A DNA stretch of 64,000 nucleotides from Pomacea canaliculata. Lineage: Eukaryota > Mollusca > Gastropoda > Architaenioglossa > Ampullariidae. Made by a program: the position numbers and the translations under genes. Positions 32,901-46,100 of this stretch are shown piece by piece. Below the pieces are notes generated by a model, which saw only the letters and a list, made by a program, of their open reading frames with translations, searched no databases and was not told where the DNA came from. The stretch's first letter is position 1. Each line of letters begins with the position of its first letter. The DNA is taken from NCBI RefSeq assembly GCF_003073045.1, contig NC_037591.1, positions 28,677,319-28,741,318 on the forward strand, read 5' to 3'.

Positions 32901-34670
32901 GCAAATTGGAAACAGGGTGTGGGAAATAAAAAAAAAAAGTTCTGTTAAAAGCCATGTCTAATTGTAACATGCTAAAGTCAGAAACAGATTTTCTTTACCC
33001 CTCCTTCCCTACCACACATATGCGAGGCATCTAAGTTCTGGCAAGCATATTGATTAATATTGCTTAAAAACCAGCACTTGAGCAGTTTGAGATGAGTTCC
33101 ACCTATTCCTCCAATAAAATTAATTTCAACAAATAACAGTAATATGTTCTTCACAGTTTTCGAAGTGTCCTTTCTTTCTCATGTGCATACACACATACAA
33201 CCACTGACTACTGGCTTAATTTATATCAATACCAACACTTCACAATGCTATGAGAATTTGAGGAGGAAACCCATGCAAATCTGACAGTAAAATGCACAGT
33301 TGACCAGCCACCAAACAACAAGATAAACTATAGCTAATTACAACTTCTAGGTTGTAAACATCAAAATATTTTGCAAGATGTATCAGAAAAACGTAATAAT
33401 TGACTAGCACTGAGATTGCATCTCATTTACAAAACATCTGCAACAAATCAATAAAGTGAGTATTCTTACCAGCTGTCTACTTAATAAATAATACAAACAT
33501 CTTAGGAAAATGACAATTACAAGGTTTTTCTTAAAAAAGGAAAAAGCATAAGCAGCTAACACAAAGTTTTCTGACTCCAATAACCCAGTTAGCTGTTACA
33601 GAGAATACAGCACTCTTCACAGAAAAATGTATCACCTTTGAGTACCTTATTCAAGGGGAAAGTAATACTTTTTAACAGCAGCAGCAGTAACAAATTAGAA
33701 TAATAATGTCATCAGTTTAAATATTAGATTACTACATTCATCAACATTTAAAAAAAATTTCCACATTTCCTTTAAGTTTACATTAGAATAAATGTGCTGT
33801 TACCATTACCCAGTGGACAATATTTCTGAACAAGCCTCTCTGCTCCCACCCATCATTCTAAAAATACACATGAAAAATACTGCAAAAACAAGATACTGAA
33901 ATTCTTCACTGCCACCTCTGAAAACGCTTTACCGCAAACAGGCTACTGTTCAGGAACAATGGCAAAAGTGACATGCTGTGAGTCAACAAACACTATCTCT
34001 GCATCAATATATCATATGCCAACTTTCCTTATGATGTGCAAATATCTGTGCTAGTATGCATGCCTACCTGCACACTCTCCCTCCTGCTTTCTGGTATACA
34101 TCAAATAAGAACAAATTGCTAAAATGAGTTGTTTATTAAAGCTGCTTGTTGAAAGTATGAAACAGACAATGTAGTCTTGTAATCATGCTCTTGCCAGAAC
34201 CTTTCCTAACTCCAATCTTTGTAGCAAGAATTGCTGATGCATGGTTTGCACTACCTCCGTATCAAGTGAAAATGGGATTCTTTGTTAACACTGTCGCAAT
34301 AAACTTGATAGCCGCTGGCATTGACAGCCTACACTACTGGCAGCAATTTATGTGACCTCTCCTCCTATCACTTAGATGCACCATATACTGACTCACACTT
34401 TTACGAAGCGTACAGGAAATCGAAGATAAAAAAAGTTACCTAACAAATGCATTTTGACATGCATATCCATCTAAATACAGTGAAGGATGATGATTAAAAA
34501 AAAAACTTTACCAGTATACTAGTTGAGATTAATCAAGATCGTAGAATAAAATCTGACTGAAAAAACAAATGGATCAGCATGTAGCCCAAAACAAGGGAAT
34601 GAATTTTTCACCAGCTAAACATGCAAAAAGGTCACTGATAGGCACTCTTTACGGCAAGCTCTTCTCAAAA

Positions 34671-34866
34671 GGGCGCCCGGTAGTCTAGTGGTTAAAACAC
34701 TCACTAGTCACTACTGCCGTGAGCAGACCAGGGTTTAGATCTCATCTCGGACACTCTGTGACACCTGTCCACAGGGCTTGGAGGTTGAAGGCTTTCTCTG
34801 AGTACTCTGGTTTCTCTCCCCCCACCTTCTAGTGAAACCACTTTCCTAATAAACCAACCTACCAAC
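34671..34866 (+). repeat. tRNA-derived SINE
   Basis: GGGCGCCCGGTAGTCTAGTG with a following GTTAAAACACTC gives a tRNA-like head with box A (TAGTCTAGTGG). Box B (GGGTTTAGATCTC) follows about 55 bases later. The body continues with GAGTACTCTGGTTTCTCTCC and ends near CCTAATAAACCAACC. Flanks show an imperfect duplication: CTCTTCTCAAAA at 34659-34670 and CTCTTCAAAAA at 34867-34877. The sequence differs from the SINEs at 13.6, 25.8 and 40.1 kb. Confidence 0.65.
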
Positions 34867-35277
34867 CTCTTCAAAAATATATCTATGTTTTACAAGCAGT
34901 GTTGAACCCTCGGTCCTTGCTGACATTTGAAAATAATGCTTGAGTATATGACCAGGGCATTTTCTTTTCTTTTTTTGCTACTACTACCACGATGAACCTT
35001 ATCTTTTATCTGACACCAATATATTTTTAAAAATGTCAAATAGCACCCTACATAAATGTCAACAGAATGTATTTTAAAAACCAAACTATATTTGATAAAG
35101 CTTATAATAGATTTTTAATGTGGGTAGAAGTGGATAATCAAATGTTCTCAAGCAAGAGTTAGTCTTACAACCACTGTTCCATTTTAATTTATTTGTGCTC
35201 CTGTAAGCTATTTACTGCTTCGTTCACATTCTGTATTGGTGAAATTTTCTGACCAATAGACATCTGTCATAGCTTAA

Positions 35278-35278
<1 letters not shown>

Positions 35279-35313
<35 letters not shown>
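35279..35313. repeat. Poly-A tract, 35 bases
   Basis: An uninterrupted A run in the gene-free region. No retroelement body was recognised immediately upstream. Confidence 0.95.
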
Positions 35314-35315
<2 letters not shown>

Positions 35316-38300
35316 AAATTGATGCAGAAATCCCATACCACCAACAGCATTCATGATCACAAGTCAAGCCTCAATCCTAAATAATGAGAAAGCAGCTGTA
35401 ATAAAATATTCTATATAAAAAATATCACAATTTTAAAAAGTTTTTAAAAGTTCTCTTGGTGATATCCTTAAATCATCTGCAAATTAGCTTACTACTCTGA
35501 TTTTCAATGTAAACCCTTTAAAACAAGACAAAAATCCTTGAGATTTAAATAACAAACTATCAAACTCCATACTTCTGAGACTGGCTTCTGATAAAAGTTG
35601 TTTCTTGACTGACAACTATGACCAGCTGCCTGGTTGTCATGAACCTATGAAGCAGAAAAGACTCAACCATCTGATGTAACCTGGCTGCCTGTAAACTGCT
35701 TGCTATGTACAATGCACTTACTGGACAAAAACAGGGCATTGGATGGTGTGCATACTGGTGCTAACCAGCTTTCACTACAGCTGCCTGCTACACTCAGGTC
35801 AGATCAAATAAAGGCTGCCTTCAAGATCCAGAGTGAAAGAATGGCCTTGCAGATGTATTAAGCCTGTTTACTGATGGCTGATGCACTCCCTTCAACTAAC
35901 AGTGGAAAAGTTTTTTTTTCTCTCTCAGAAATGACAAAATCAAAGTCTCTCCACCCCACACCTGATTTCAACATTCTGACATGAACCCTGCTGATGTTAA
36001 TAGTGTCTCTATCTGTAAAATGTAACAGTGCTTAAACATGTTCTATGCCATAATCACTTACCAAATTAAAACACCACCAGGTTTCCATGATGCTCATCAT
36101 GCAATTCTTTATGTATTATATTTCTACCATACATGTGCTAACCATGTAAATGGGCACATTCACAGAAAGCATGTGTTACACCTGCATCAAACCATTACAA
36201 ACATATCCTGAATGTAGAGACCACAGACATTTTTTCAACACTAAAACTGTACATGAGTATATGCCCAACATAAAAAATAGGTTAAATTTCCTTTTCTCCA
36301 TTCAAAAATACTGTTTCAGTGTTTATGATAACTTAAAGTAACAATAATACAGAATACATCAAACAATACACAAGGGTTTTATATGCAATATCAGTATACC
36401 AGTTTCTATGTGGGCAACTTTTTAAACCCAAGATCTTGGATCAACATATTCTTGGGAGAAAGAAGAACATATTTTTGGGAGAAGGAAGGGGAACTATCAT
36501 CAGGAGGAAACTCAAGGAAGGGGTAGAGATGACCAAGTCACCAGGTTAGAAACAGCTGATGGAGAAGCAAATTAACAAATCTGACTGGCAAAGGAATAAT
36601 TTTTCATGTAATATGCTTGGAATTATTATTTACAAGCAAAACGCAGCCAATACAACCTTTCAAAAGAAAACCATGTCACATAACCCATAGAAGACAATAA
36701 ATAAAGAATAAATATGTGCCCAAGTGAGAATTGCAGATTGAGAACGACTTCATAACAGAAAAACCCTTAATAGAAATCAGAAGTAAATAGTTCGGCAGTG
36801 ATGGAAAATAATACCTAACAGCTTGCAGGAATTGTTTCTGTAGAAGTTTTTCTATTAATTTTAAAGTAATTAATTTTAAATTTCCATTTTAAATGTGACA
36901 AAATAAAAGTAATGAGCTATAATCAATTTTTTTCATATAAATTTGTCAGGTCACATTCTCTCACATACACCAAGAGCATAAGGAAAGGGTGTTTGCAGAA
37001 GAGAAAACTGGTGTGTTTAGTAACATTTAAAAAACACAAACCTCCTCCTCCCCCCAAGAATAGTCAACAGAAGTGCAAGAATGCTGTTCCTACCAGAACA
37101 GTTCTAGTTGCTTTTAGAACCCTTCTAAAACTGGTGCATTCTGGGTTTTGCCAATTTTATCTAAATCTTCAAGTTTCTCCACCATAGATATTTAAAAAAT
37201 AAATTGAAATCTGAAACAATGAATTGAAATTCCATTACAATATACTCTATTTGTATGTGTATTAGTGTGTACATGAATGTATATTTGTATACAGATACAT
37301 TAATGTGCAAAATTCAAGTGAATGCAAAATCTAGTTATGATAAAAGAATCGCTTGATACTTTTCTTTGTCTTCTTAACTGAAGATAATAAGATAATCACT
37401 ACTAAAAGACACATTTCCCCAGCAGCATGTCTTAGTGGGAGAGGGGGAGAAAAAAAGGCATGACCCTCTAGGATCAAAGTAGGAGTCCCTAAACCAACAC
37501 TCCAGCATTAATACTGCCAGCTTTATGGCACAGCAGAAAGCAGAATACATAAAATAAATTGACAAAGCTGCAGATCTGTCATGTATGGCTGCAATTTGTA
37601 CTTCTTTTGGCATTTGGTATGACTAAGGAGACACTATAATATAGTTATGCCATGGTTAATTAGTATTTAATCTAACAGTAGTTTACAGATTCCTTTCCTT
37701 TTCCTTTTTTTTTTTTAATACAGTGACCTTGGCTTCACACATCGTAGTTGAATATTCATGTACTCATGTGTATAACAAGTGAAAACAGGAAATACTGATG
37801 TCATCGAGGAAGGGGAAAGAATGTCTCCATGGCAACAAAAATGCCACTTCCTGGCACACAAAGTGAGCAGCCAGTTTTCAATGTGCTAAATAAAGTAACA
37901 GATCAAACCACCAGAATAAAACATAAAAGCTAGCAACAACATTGACCAGTATTACAAACACAGCAATTTATTACCACTGTGGCAGGGATCAGCTCCCATA
38001 TACAAAGATGCCTGAGTATTTTAAATATACAGCCTGACGTGACCACTGATGTGCTACTAGTCTCTTCAAAGACTGCAACTTGGGGAAGGAAGTGCCCATA
38101 TGGTCTCAAAAAAAAAAGACATGATTTTTATGAACCATAGGAAAAATATGGAAGTTAATTTTATCCTGATGTTGAACTTCTAGCACCTTATGCCCTGATT
38201 TCCATCAATTATCACTAAATTATCACTAAATTGCACAGGACAGTTAAATTCTCTTGATTCTTATATAAAAGCTGAAGTGGAAATCATTAGTTAGATGGGT

Positions 38301-39189
38301 TACTAAAATGTGGTGACTGGAGCCATCCTGTAGTACCAAAAAGTTAAATCACCAAAAACCTTTGGCAGCGGCACATAAAAAAAGTACTTGCCAATGTCAT
38401 AGGACGTACAGAAGTGACTGTCATGCCAAACCAGCATTGGCTTGGCAAATAGACTGTTTCCACTTGTGTGTTGTGAAGGTGGGGTGGAAGTAACACACGG
38501 GAAATGTTTGCAGGAATATAAAGAAGAAAGAAAACAAAAAGCCATAAACGTAGGAACAGTTAAGTCCCTTTGGTCTGGTTCACAAGTGAGAATTTAAAAA
38601 AAAAGTGAGCCCTCTGGAATGTATTTCATGCAGTTCTTAGGAGTGACAAAGAAATCACATCAATACCGAACAATAACAGGTGAATATTGCATTAACAGTA
38701 AAGCCCAAATCCACTGTCCAGTGCCCTCCAGCTTGTCATGTTTAGGCTTTTTGTGATGCTTTACCTGGAAGTTATGCCAAAGAGGAAGGAAGCAATTGTA
38801 TTGCCTAGTTGCTGAGGCTTTGAAAATCTGTTTGGCAAGATGGGTTCCAAAACAAATTAACATTTGTTTTCTTTGTCCGTAACATTTGTCCTCCTGTCCT
38901 GTCTGGTCCAAGATCTCCAGGGAAATGCATTAACAGCAATCTCATGCTTTGCACACATAAAACTTTAAAGCATCCATCCAGTGTGCTGCTGAGAGCTCTT
39001 CACATAATAGTTCTCAGGTAAAATCCTTGCAGTTTATGCAAGAACAAAGACCTGATTAAAAAACTGATCAGAAACTTATCATTTCTGAAACACTTTCACA
39101 GGAAATAAAGTGCAAGGCAGTTCTTGGGTTCTTTTGATGGCGGCAGCAGTAAATGTAATTTACAATGAGAGAAAGTAGAACAACTGCAA

Positions 39190-40135
39190 TCATGAAGCAG
39201 AAGCAGAGGTAGACTGTGGATGAGATGTTTTCCGACGTTTCGCATAGTGCTCTATCCTTTCTTCTAGACTCTCTGCAACAGCAGGAGGGAAAGACACCAG
39301 TTTAAAATGCTTTGTCTTTGTACTTTATTGGTCTAGCGTGATATGCCCTGCATCTTTCAAAACAACCAACTGGTACTCAGATAATTTGGTGAGGATGGGG
39401 TGTATGAAGAAAAAGCAAGAAAGAAAAAAAAAAAACCCACAAAAATGGAGACCCTGGCGGCTCCTACTAAACCTTACAGCTAATTCAGAATATACTTTTC
39501 AACTGATTTTGATTTTTCATTAAGACTCAAAGTGTGGACAAAACAGACATTTATTTGGATAGTTTTAATGAAGTATTATTAAATTCAAAAATAACTCTTA
39601 CCACAAGTCTGACGAGAAAGAAGAGATTTGTAGGTACGAGGTTTGTTTCCAGGTAAAACCCAATCTGACTGCTGCAGCACTGGAGCACTGAGTTCATTCC
39701 AAGGAGCAATATCAGATTCTGAAACAAAGAATGTGAATTTCTGACAAAGCAGACAGCGATGGCTAGACTTTCAGGTCTCTCTCCCTTAAGATGTCATTAG
39801 CATCACCCAGTGTTCTTTTACAACGAGCAAACACTGCTACAACTGTCCTTAGTGGGAATCACACTCTGCTCTATTAGAGAATGTATCTGCAGCTTTTCTG
39901 ACTTATCTCTTACTTCCTTCCTGTCTGACTGGAAATAACCAGTGTGGACACTCATGCAAATAGTCAGTCAGAAAAAAAAACAAACCCCAAGATAGCAGAT
40001 TCTTTTTTAAGGATTCAAGAATTCAGCTCCCAAGGTAAAACCCTTGCTCAAGCACAAAATGGAAAAAAAAAAAAAAAAAATTTCTACGCACAAAATAGAA
40101 AAAATTTTCACCGAATCATTCGCCTGCCCTAAGCG

Positions 40136-40171
<36 letters not shown>

Positions 40172-43100
40172 GCCCTTTCACCCCTTCTGGGGCATAGGCC
40201 ATCGACTACAGTAACTGTTGTCGATGTTTCGGTAGCAAGTATTTGTTTTACGGGGTGGGGGTGCTGGCCCCACGCCCAACCCTCCTCCTTTTTCAGCCGG
40301 GCTTGGGACCGTCCTTGGCGGAGGGCGGCCAGCCCTGTAAACAGATGCCACGTGCAGAGAAAGAACAGCATGCCCGAGACGAGAAATGAACTCAGGGCAC
40401 CCAACCTTCACTGTATTGGTGACAGGCGCTAACAGCGCTAACCGTTGCGCCACTGGGCCGCCGCCCTAAGCGCATACCCTACCTAAACTGCAATAAATAC
40501 TAAAAACAAGAATGTGGGCACTAACCTGTTTCCACTTTGGCCAAGTCGAGGTCATCAAGCATCTTTTTTAACATTGTGGCCCTGCAAAGAATACACTGGG
40601 ATCGTAAAAGCTGCATTTAGTGGTCTTCATATGATTATAAAAATTTAGGTAACATCAGATATGTTTCATGTGCCTGTTCCTGGTTAGATTATATACTACT
40701 TTTTACTAAAACCCCCTTTTAGGAATAATGATAAGAGAAGTCAGAGACAAAAAAAAAGCAAAATGGCTAAAACAGTTTTTACTTCTATGTTGTTTCAAGA
40801 TATAACAAATCATCATCATCTGCACAGAAAAGGTGGTGACAACATACTTGATAGCATGCTGTGCCCACAACTGCTGCAGATGCCGAATGTTATCCTCGTG
40901 CCAGTCTGCCTCAAATACCCACTCCAGCTCTTCACCAAAGTCACAGTCATACAATACCAGGGGTAGTTCTGTAACAGCAATTCACCTTTTACAAATATTC
41001 CAGCAACTAAACACTTGTCATTTCATTGGGAGTTGGAAAAGTGGTGGGCTAAGTCAACATCTAAGGAGAGAGGCTAGTAGCAACAAATGAAGCCACGTTA
41101 CTGGCCACATGGTCAGTGCCCACTCTACATCTCCATCATCATCATTACAGTCTAATCTCAACATGTTCCATGCTCCCAAAAGTGGTCGCTAATTCAACAA
41201 ACCTGCAATTATGAGCAAAACCTCTAATTGCCCTTATGGATTAATAAAGTTGTATCATATTGTACTGTATTTATTACAGCTACTGCTTCATGTGGTAGTA
41301 GCTGGTTCTTCATCAATTTATAGTTAATGAAGTGACCAAGAGCAAAAGCCATACCCACACCACCCGATATAGAGTGCCATATATTTTTACTACAAAAACA
41401 CAAATGCAAATTTTCCATATATTTTGCTTGCAGTGGAAGTAAATGGTGTGAGCAGAAACTCATGATACCCATACCTGAAGCCATTGTATACTGGGGCTTT
41501 CGTGGGCACTTATCAACATTAAGCAAGTCGTCAATGATCTGAAAGAGCAAAAGAAACGATGAAGTATTAACACCTCATCCAAATCCAACATGTGATCAAA
41601 ATTAAAAGCTGGTCACCAACTGTATAAGATTACACAGTTACTGATAGCATTTTAATAATATAAAACTAAATAATGTATAATATGGCTGGTATTTTACAGA
41701 TGTGTAATACTATCTAGATTAAACTAACTAGTAAACCCTTAAATAGATTTATGCCATTAGCACTTTCTAAAAAATCTAAGTTAACAGCTCATAATCACTT
41801 TATAGAATCAGTAATATTTATAAAGTGGATTTACATAGCACAGTTTTCTACGGCAGCATAGACTCAATGAACAAGGGGAAACAAAATCAAAATACAAATT
41901 CAAAATCGATGGCACATCTTTAAACACTGACAAAACATATCAACAAGCATACAGAGACATAGCAACATAGAGAAATACACTGCTAACTCCCCCTCTCAGA
42001 AAAAAACCACCCTAAAAACAAAACAAAACAAAACAAAAAAGCTGTACACAAGCATGCTACAGCACTGTATCAAAAAAAAAACCCAAAAAACAAAAACAAA
42101 CCAACAAACAAACAAAACAAAAACCAGTAAGGTTGGGCAGTCATGGCAAAGCTGACTACAAACTGTTAGTTGAACCAGTCGAAAGACACAAATCTCAGCA
42201 AACACTCCAAGTAAAAACAACTTGAATAACCTAGTTCAAGTGTCTGCGCATGTCCAAATGACAACAGTCTATGTTTTGGAATGTGCCCTGAGTCGAGAGA
42301 GACTTGAAGAAGATGTTGAAACACTCCGCCCAACTGAACAGCACAGCAGTGCAAGACACACCCACAGATCCCATCAGGCCCCTGTGACTTGTTGACCTTG
42401 ACCTGCTTTAGCGATTCCGTCACATAGACTTGAGAAATTACTACGTCGTTATCAGAGATAAGGGACTGAGTTTCCGAACTTTATTGGAAAAATCATGGTT
42501 CTCAGAACATGCACAGAAGTTATTCAAAACATTTGGTAAGTCCTGATTGCTTACGCCATAGAGTTTGACTGATTTCCTAGTACAATCCGTCTTGTGATTA
42601 ACAGACACCATAGACTTGATCCCCTGCCAGACATGACAAAGGTCGCCAGCACAGTAACGCACCTATATCTCATCTTTATACTCTCTTTTGATCGTGTCCC
42701 TTACCTATTTATCTGCAGATCTTTTTGCCAAGGCTCCACCAATGAAATAATTCTTATTTAGTACATGTTTCAAGCTCCTGGTTATTCGCTGCTTATTATC
42801 CATCATTACTTTGAAGCCGGTTTAAGTTTTCAAATGCTTTCGCTAACAGACTCTGCCAATACACTTACCTCAAGTTCTTCCTTGCCCTGTGCAATCAGGA
42901 ACAAGATAGCTACAATGCAGCGGATCTGATGCCACAGAAAAGCCTGTCCAACTACCACCAGCTCACACATGCGGTACCCGTTCTCACTGAAATAACGAAA
43001 AGGCAGAAACATGGCACATATACATAGCTGAAAAAAGAGAACAAAATGAGGGAAAGAAAAAAATGGCGTCCTGAAATGTTCTTACAACTGGAAGTGGTTT

Positions 43101-46100
43101 ACACTGCAAATATAACTGACTAAAACATCAAGACAAAACCCTCTGCTCTCACATTATCTCTGTTGGGTGTTTGCACAGCAGTTGTCTCCCTTACAACTAT
43201 GTTCCCTTCTTCTGTGCACTCGGGTCATTTTCTCTGATCATGGAGTGCATGTAAATGTTTGAAAAATTAGCATAACCAAAATGTGTTGAAGAACAGGAAC
43301 ACATTAAAATTTGTTTAGGATGTGAGACTAAAAATTCATACAAAATTCCAAACATGCCTCAATTGTCACTTGCAACAATTCTATACACACACAGGCTAAA
43401 TATTCCTAAAAATATATCTTTGTACATCATTCAAACAGAAATGCTGTTGCACTATATATACATTATTTTAATCTGTATGCATTGAGGGAGATTGCACTAT
43501 TCACTTTAAGCACAACTTATTTGACATTTTGTTTTCTGCAGGCTGTTGTTGCAGCCTTTTTAAGACTGGTATGAGACAAAACAAAGCAAGAAAGAACAAA
43601 TTCCTCAAACTTACACTTCATCAAGCACATTCACTTCAGCTTGAAGCACTCTGCGCTTGAAATTTGTCACTCCATTCCCAACATCCATCTTACACAAATT
43701 GCGGAAATCATGTTCACCGATAAGTTTGCTGGCTGCCTCGCTCATGAGCTAAAAGGAATAGGGAAAAGTTGCACAGTACATTTAAGCAATAGGACCATGC
43801 TGAAAAACAGATTCATGTATGGATGAAATGTTTAGCAATTACTTACAAATGTTGATAAAACACCAATAATGAAAATTGGTTTGCACCTTTCTCCCTGATA
43901 TTTCTGCAATGTTCAGAATGTGAATTTCTCTTTAAAAGTCACTTTACCCGAGTATAAAGACAGCTATAAAAATCAAGTTTTGTACCCTAAAGATTACTAA
44001 AAGCTATGCTATAAAATAAAGCCGGCAAAGAGAATGTGATACATGTCTATAAAAAAGGTGTGTTTAGTTTTTTTGGTCATGTTAAGAACACAGTACCTGA
44101 AGGTCAAGGTTACCCTTAGGAAAATAGTACTTGTATGTTCTCTTTTTACAGCTAAATCTGGAAAACAATAAAAATATAAATATCAGAAAAATATTCCTGC
44201 ATCATTAAAACTTTTGGACACACCCAAGTTAATCTGTAAACATATTTTTATGTATTATGTCTGCATTTAGTGCATGTAACCATGCATGCATGCAAGAGAA
44301 AAGGTCTGCACAGTTTACAATTATAATACATTTTTTCATACAAATGCCATATTTTCAAATCCCATCAAAGAAGCATATTAACTCTGATAAACAATATTAT
44401 TAAGTGAATCATATCAACTGTTGTCCAGGAAAACACACTGTTAAAAAATATAAAAAAAGAAGAAAAATTGAGACAAAATAGAGACTTAAAGGGAAAGAAG
44501 ATGAATGACCAAAACAGATGATTTAATTTGTTTTTGAATGTTAGTTTACCTGGCACTAAAAGATTCTTCAACTGGTGCCCATGCCAAGATGCGCACCTCT
44601 GGGGGCAAAACTTTGTTGAGAATGTGGACATAGCGGATCTCGGTTGTTTTTTCCCCTATCAGAGGCAAATGATGACAAAAGAAAGTATATTAATATTTAC
44701 AGTAAAGACAGGTTGCAATAACAATAATAAAGTGTGGCGAGAAAGATGCCAGCAGCACACTTGCTTCGTTAAATAATGCCACCTTTAAAGCTGTTTTCAT
44801 TTTTGGAAAAAAGTGCAGTTTTTTCCTTCAATGCAATCGGTGTGGCTTGTCTGCAATGCAGTTTTATTTTTAAATCCTTAGAGATGGACATTATACTCTA
44901 GTAGGCTTCATTTGGTACATCTTTCTATGTGTCAACAACAGTTACTCTTGTAATTTTGCAGTAAAATAAGAACTGCAGCAGATGGTTGTTGGATTTGTGA
45001 AATATAAAAAGAGTACCCCCATTTTCACAATTCAATCATTATTTAATATTCACAATGTATTATATGTGTGTGTGTTTGTTTGACATTTTCATTCACACAC
45101 TTTCCACAGCAGGGTTCTGAACCCTTATGAGCATCTATGACAAGAGTCTTATAAAGACTAAAATAAATCTGAAAAAAATGTGACCTGAAAAAGCAGTTGT
45201 TTATTCAAAAATATATCGAGATAACATAATGAATCACTTTTAAGTTTTTGACAGACTAAGCTCAGGTCAAAGTCTGTCTCCCTGACCAGTAATGACATCT
45301 TGCTGTTGAACAAATATTTTCTTCATGTGGAAAATCAGCATTTAGAAACTGTTAAATGTATAAGAAAATGCAGCAATGAGTATGCACGATCAGTGTTCAA
45401 AGTATGCAAGGCCACAAGAAAACTGCAATGGGAGAATGAGAGAACAGGGAGACAGAAGCTAGAGGGTGGTGGGGAGAGGAAGCAAGAATTCTCAGGACAC
45501 TGCTGTTCTCTGTTTGCTCTTGTTTCAACGTCCACATGGAACACAGCCTACCCCTAGCGTCCTCTCCTGTCTGTGTGTTGTACAACACAGAGTCCCGAGC
45601 AAACAGTGTCCACAGCTAAGACCACAACAGACACCTCAGGTATTTAAACACTGCCTTGACCGACCCGCCATCATGTCGAAGAAGACCAATACCTAAACCT
45701 CTGCTTTCCCCCCACTTTCTTCCTTTTTTACCCTGGTGTCGGGCAGGGAGGGACTCTGCCTGTCACTGCTGCCTCTTGCTACCAGGGTGTGTTTGTGGGC
45801 AGGTGGGTGGGTTTTGTTTGCTAGTCAGGGATGCATGCCCTAACATAATCCTCACTACCCCCTCCAACATCCCATGATGTCATGTCTGGGTAGTGTACCA
45901 CGCCAAGACAGCACAAGCAGCAAGTTGGAAAGAGGATGTGAAAATATTTTGGCACAAAGACTGGTATGCTCCAGATCAAAAGGATGCTCTGTAAAACATG
46001 ACCTGTGAACAGCAACTAACAATCATCTTGAAGATCCAAAATATGTGAATCTGTGAATATGGCCTTTTCTGCAGCATAATGTCTGCTTAACTCCTTACAG

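Larger units (their letters stand above)
29931..39189. other. Long region with no recognised gene
   Basis: About 9.3 kb between the DUF1647 promoter and the PUS3 stop codon. All ORFs are below 100 codons and none shows a known motif. It contains a SINE at 34671-34866, a 35-base A run at 35279-35313 and scattered A/T tracts. The right part should include the PUS3 3' UTR. A CpG-bearing patch near 30240-30360 includes an ATG with a following donor-like GTAAGT, which I do not annotate as a gene. Confidence 0.4.

Noticed and set aside
45470..45870. GC-richer stretch with several overlapping ORFs in PUS3 intron 4
   Set aside because: It has no recognised domain and no SINE boxes or terminal repeats; treated as ordinary intron.
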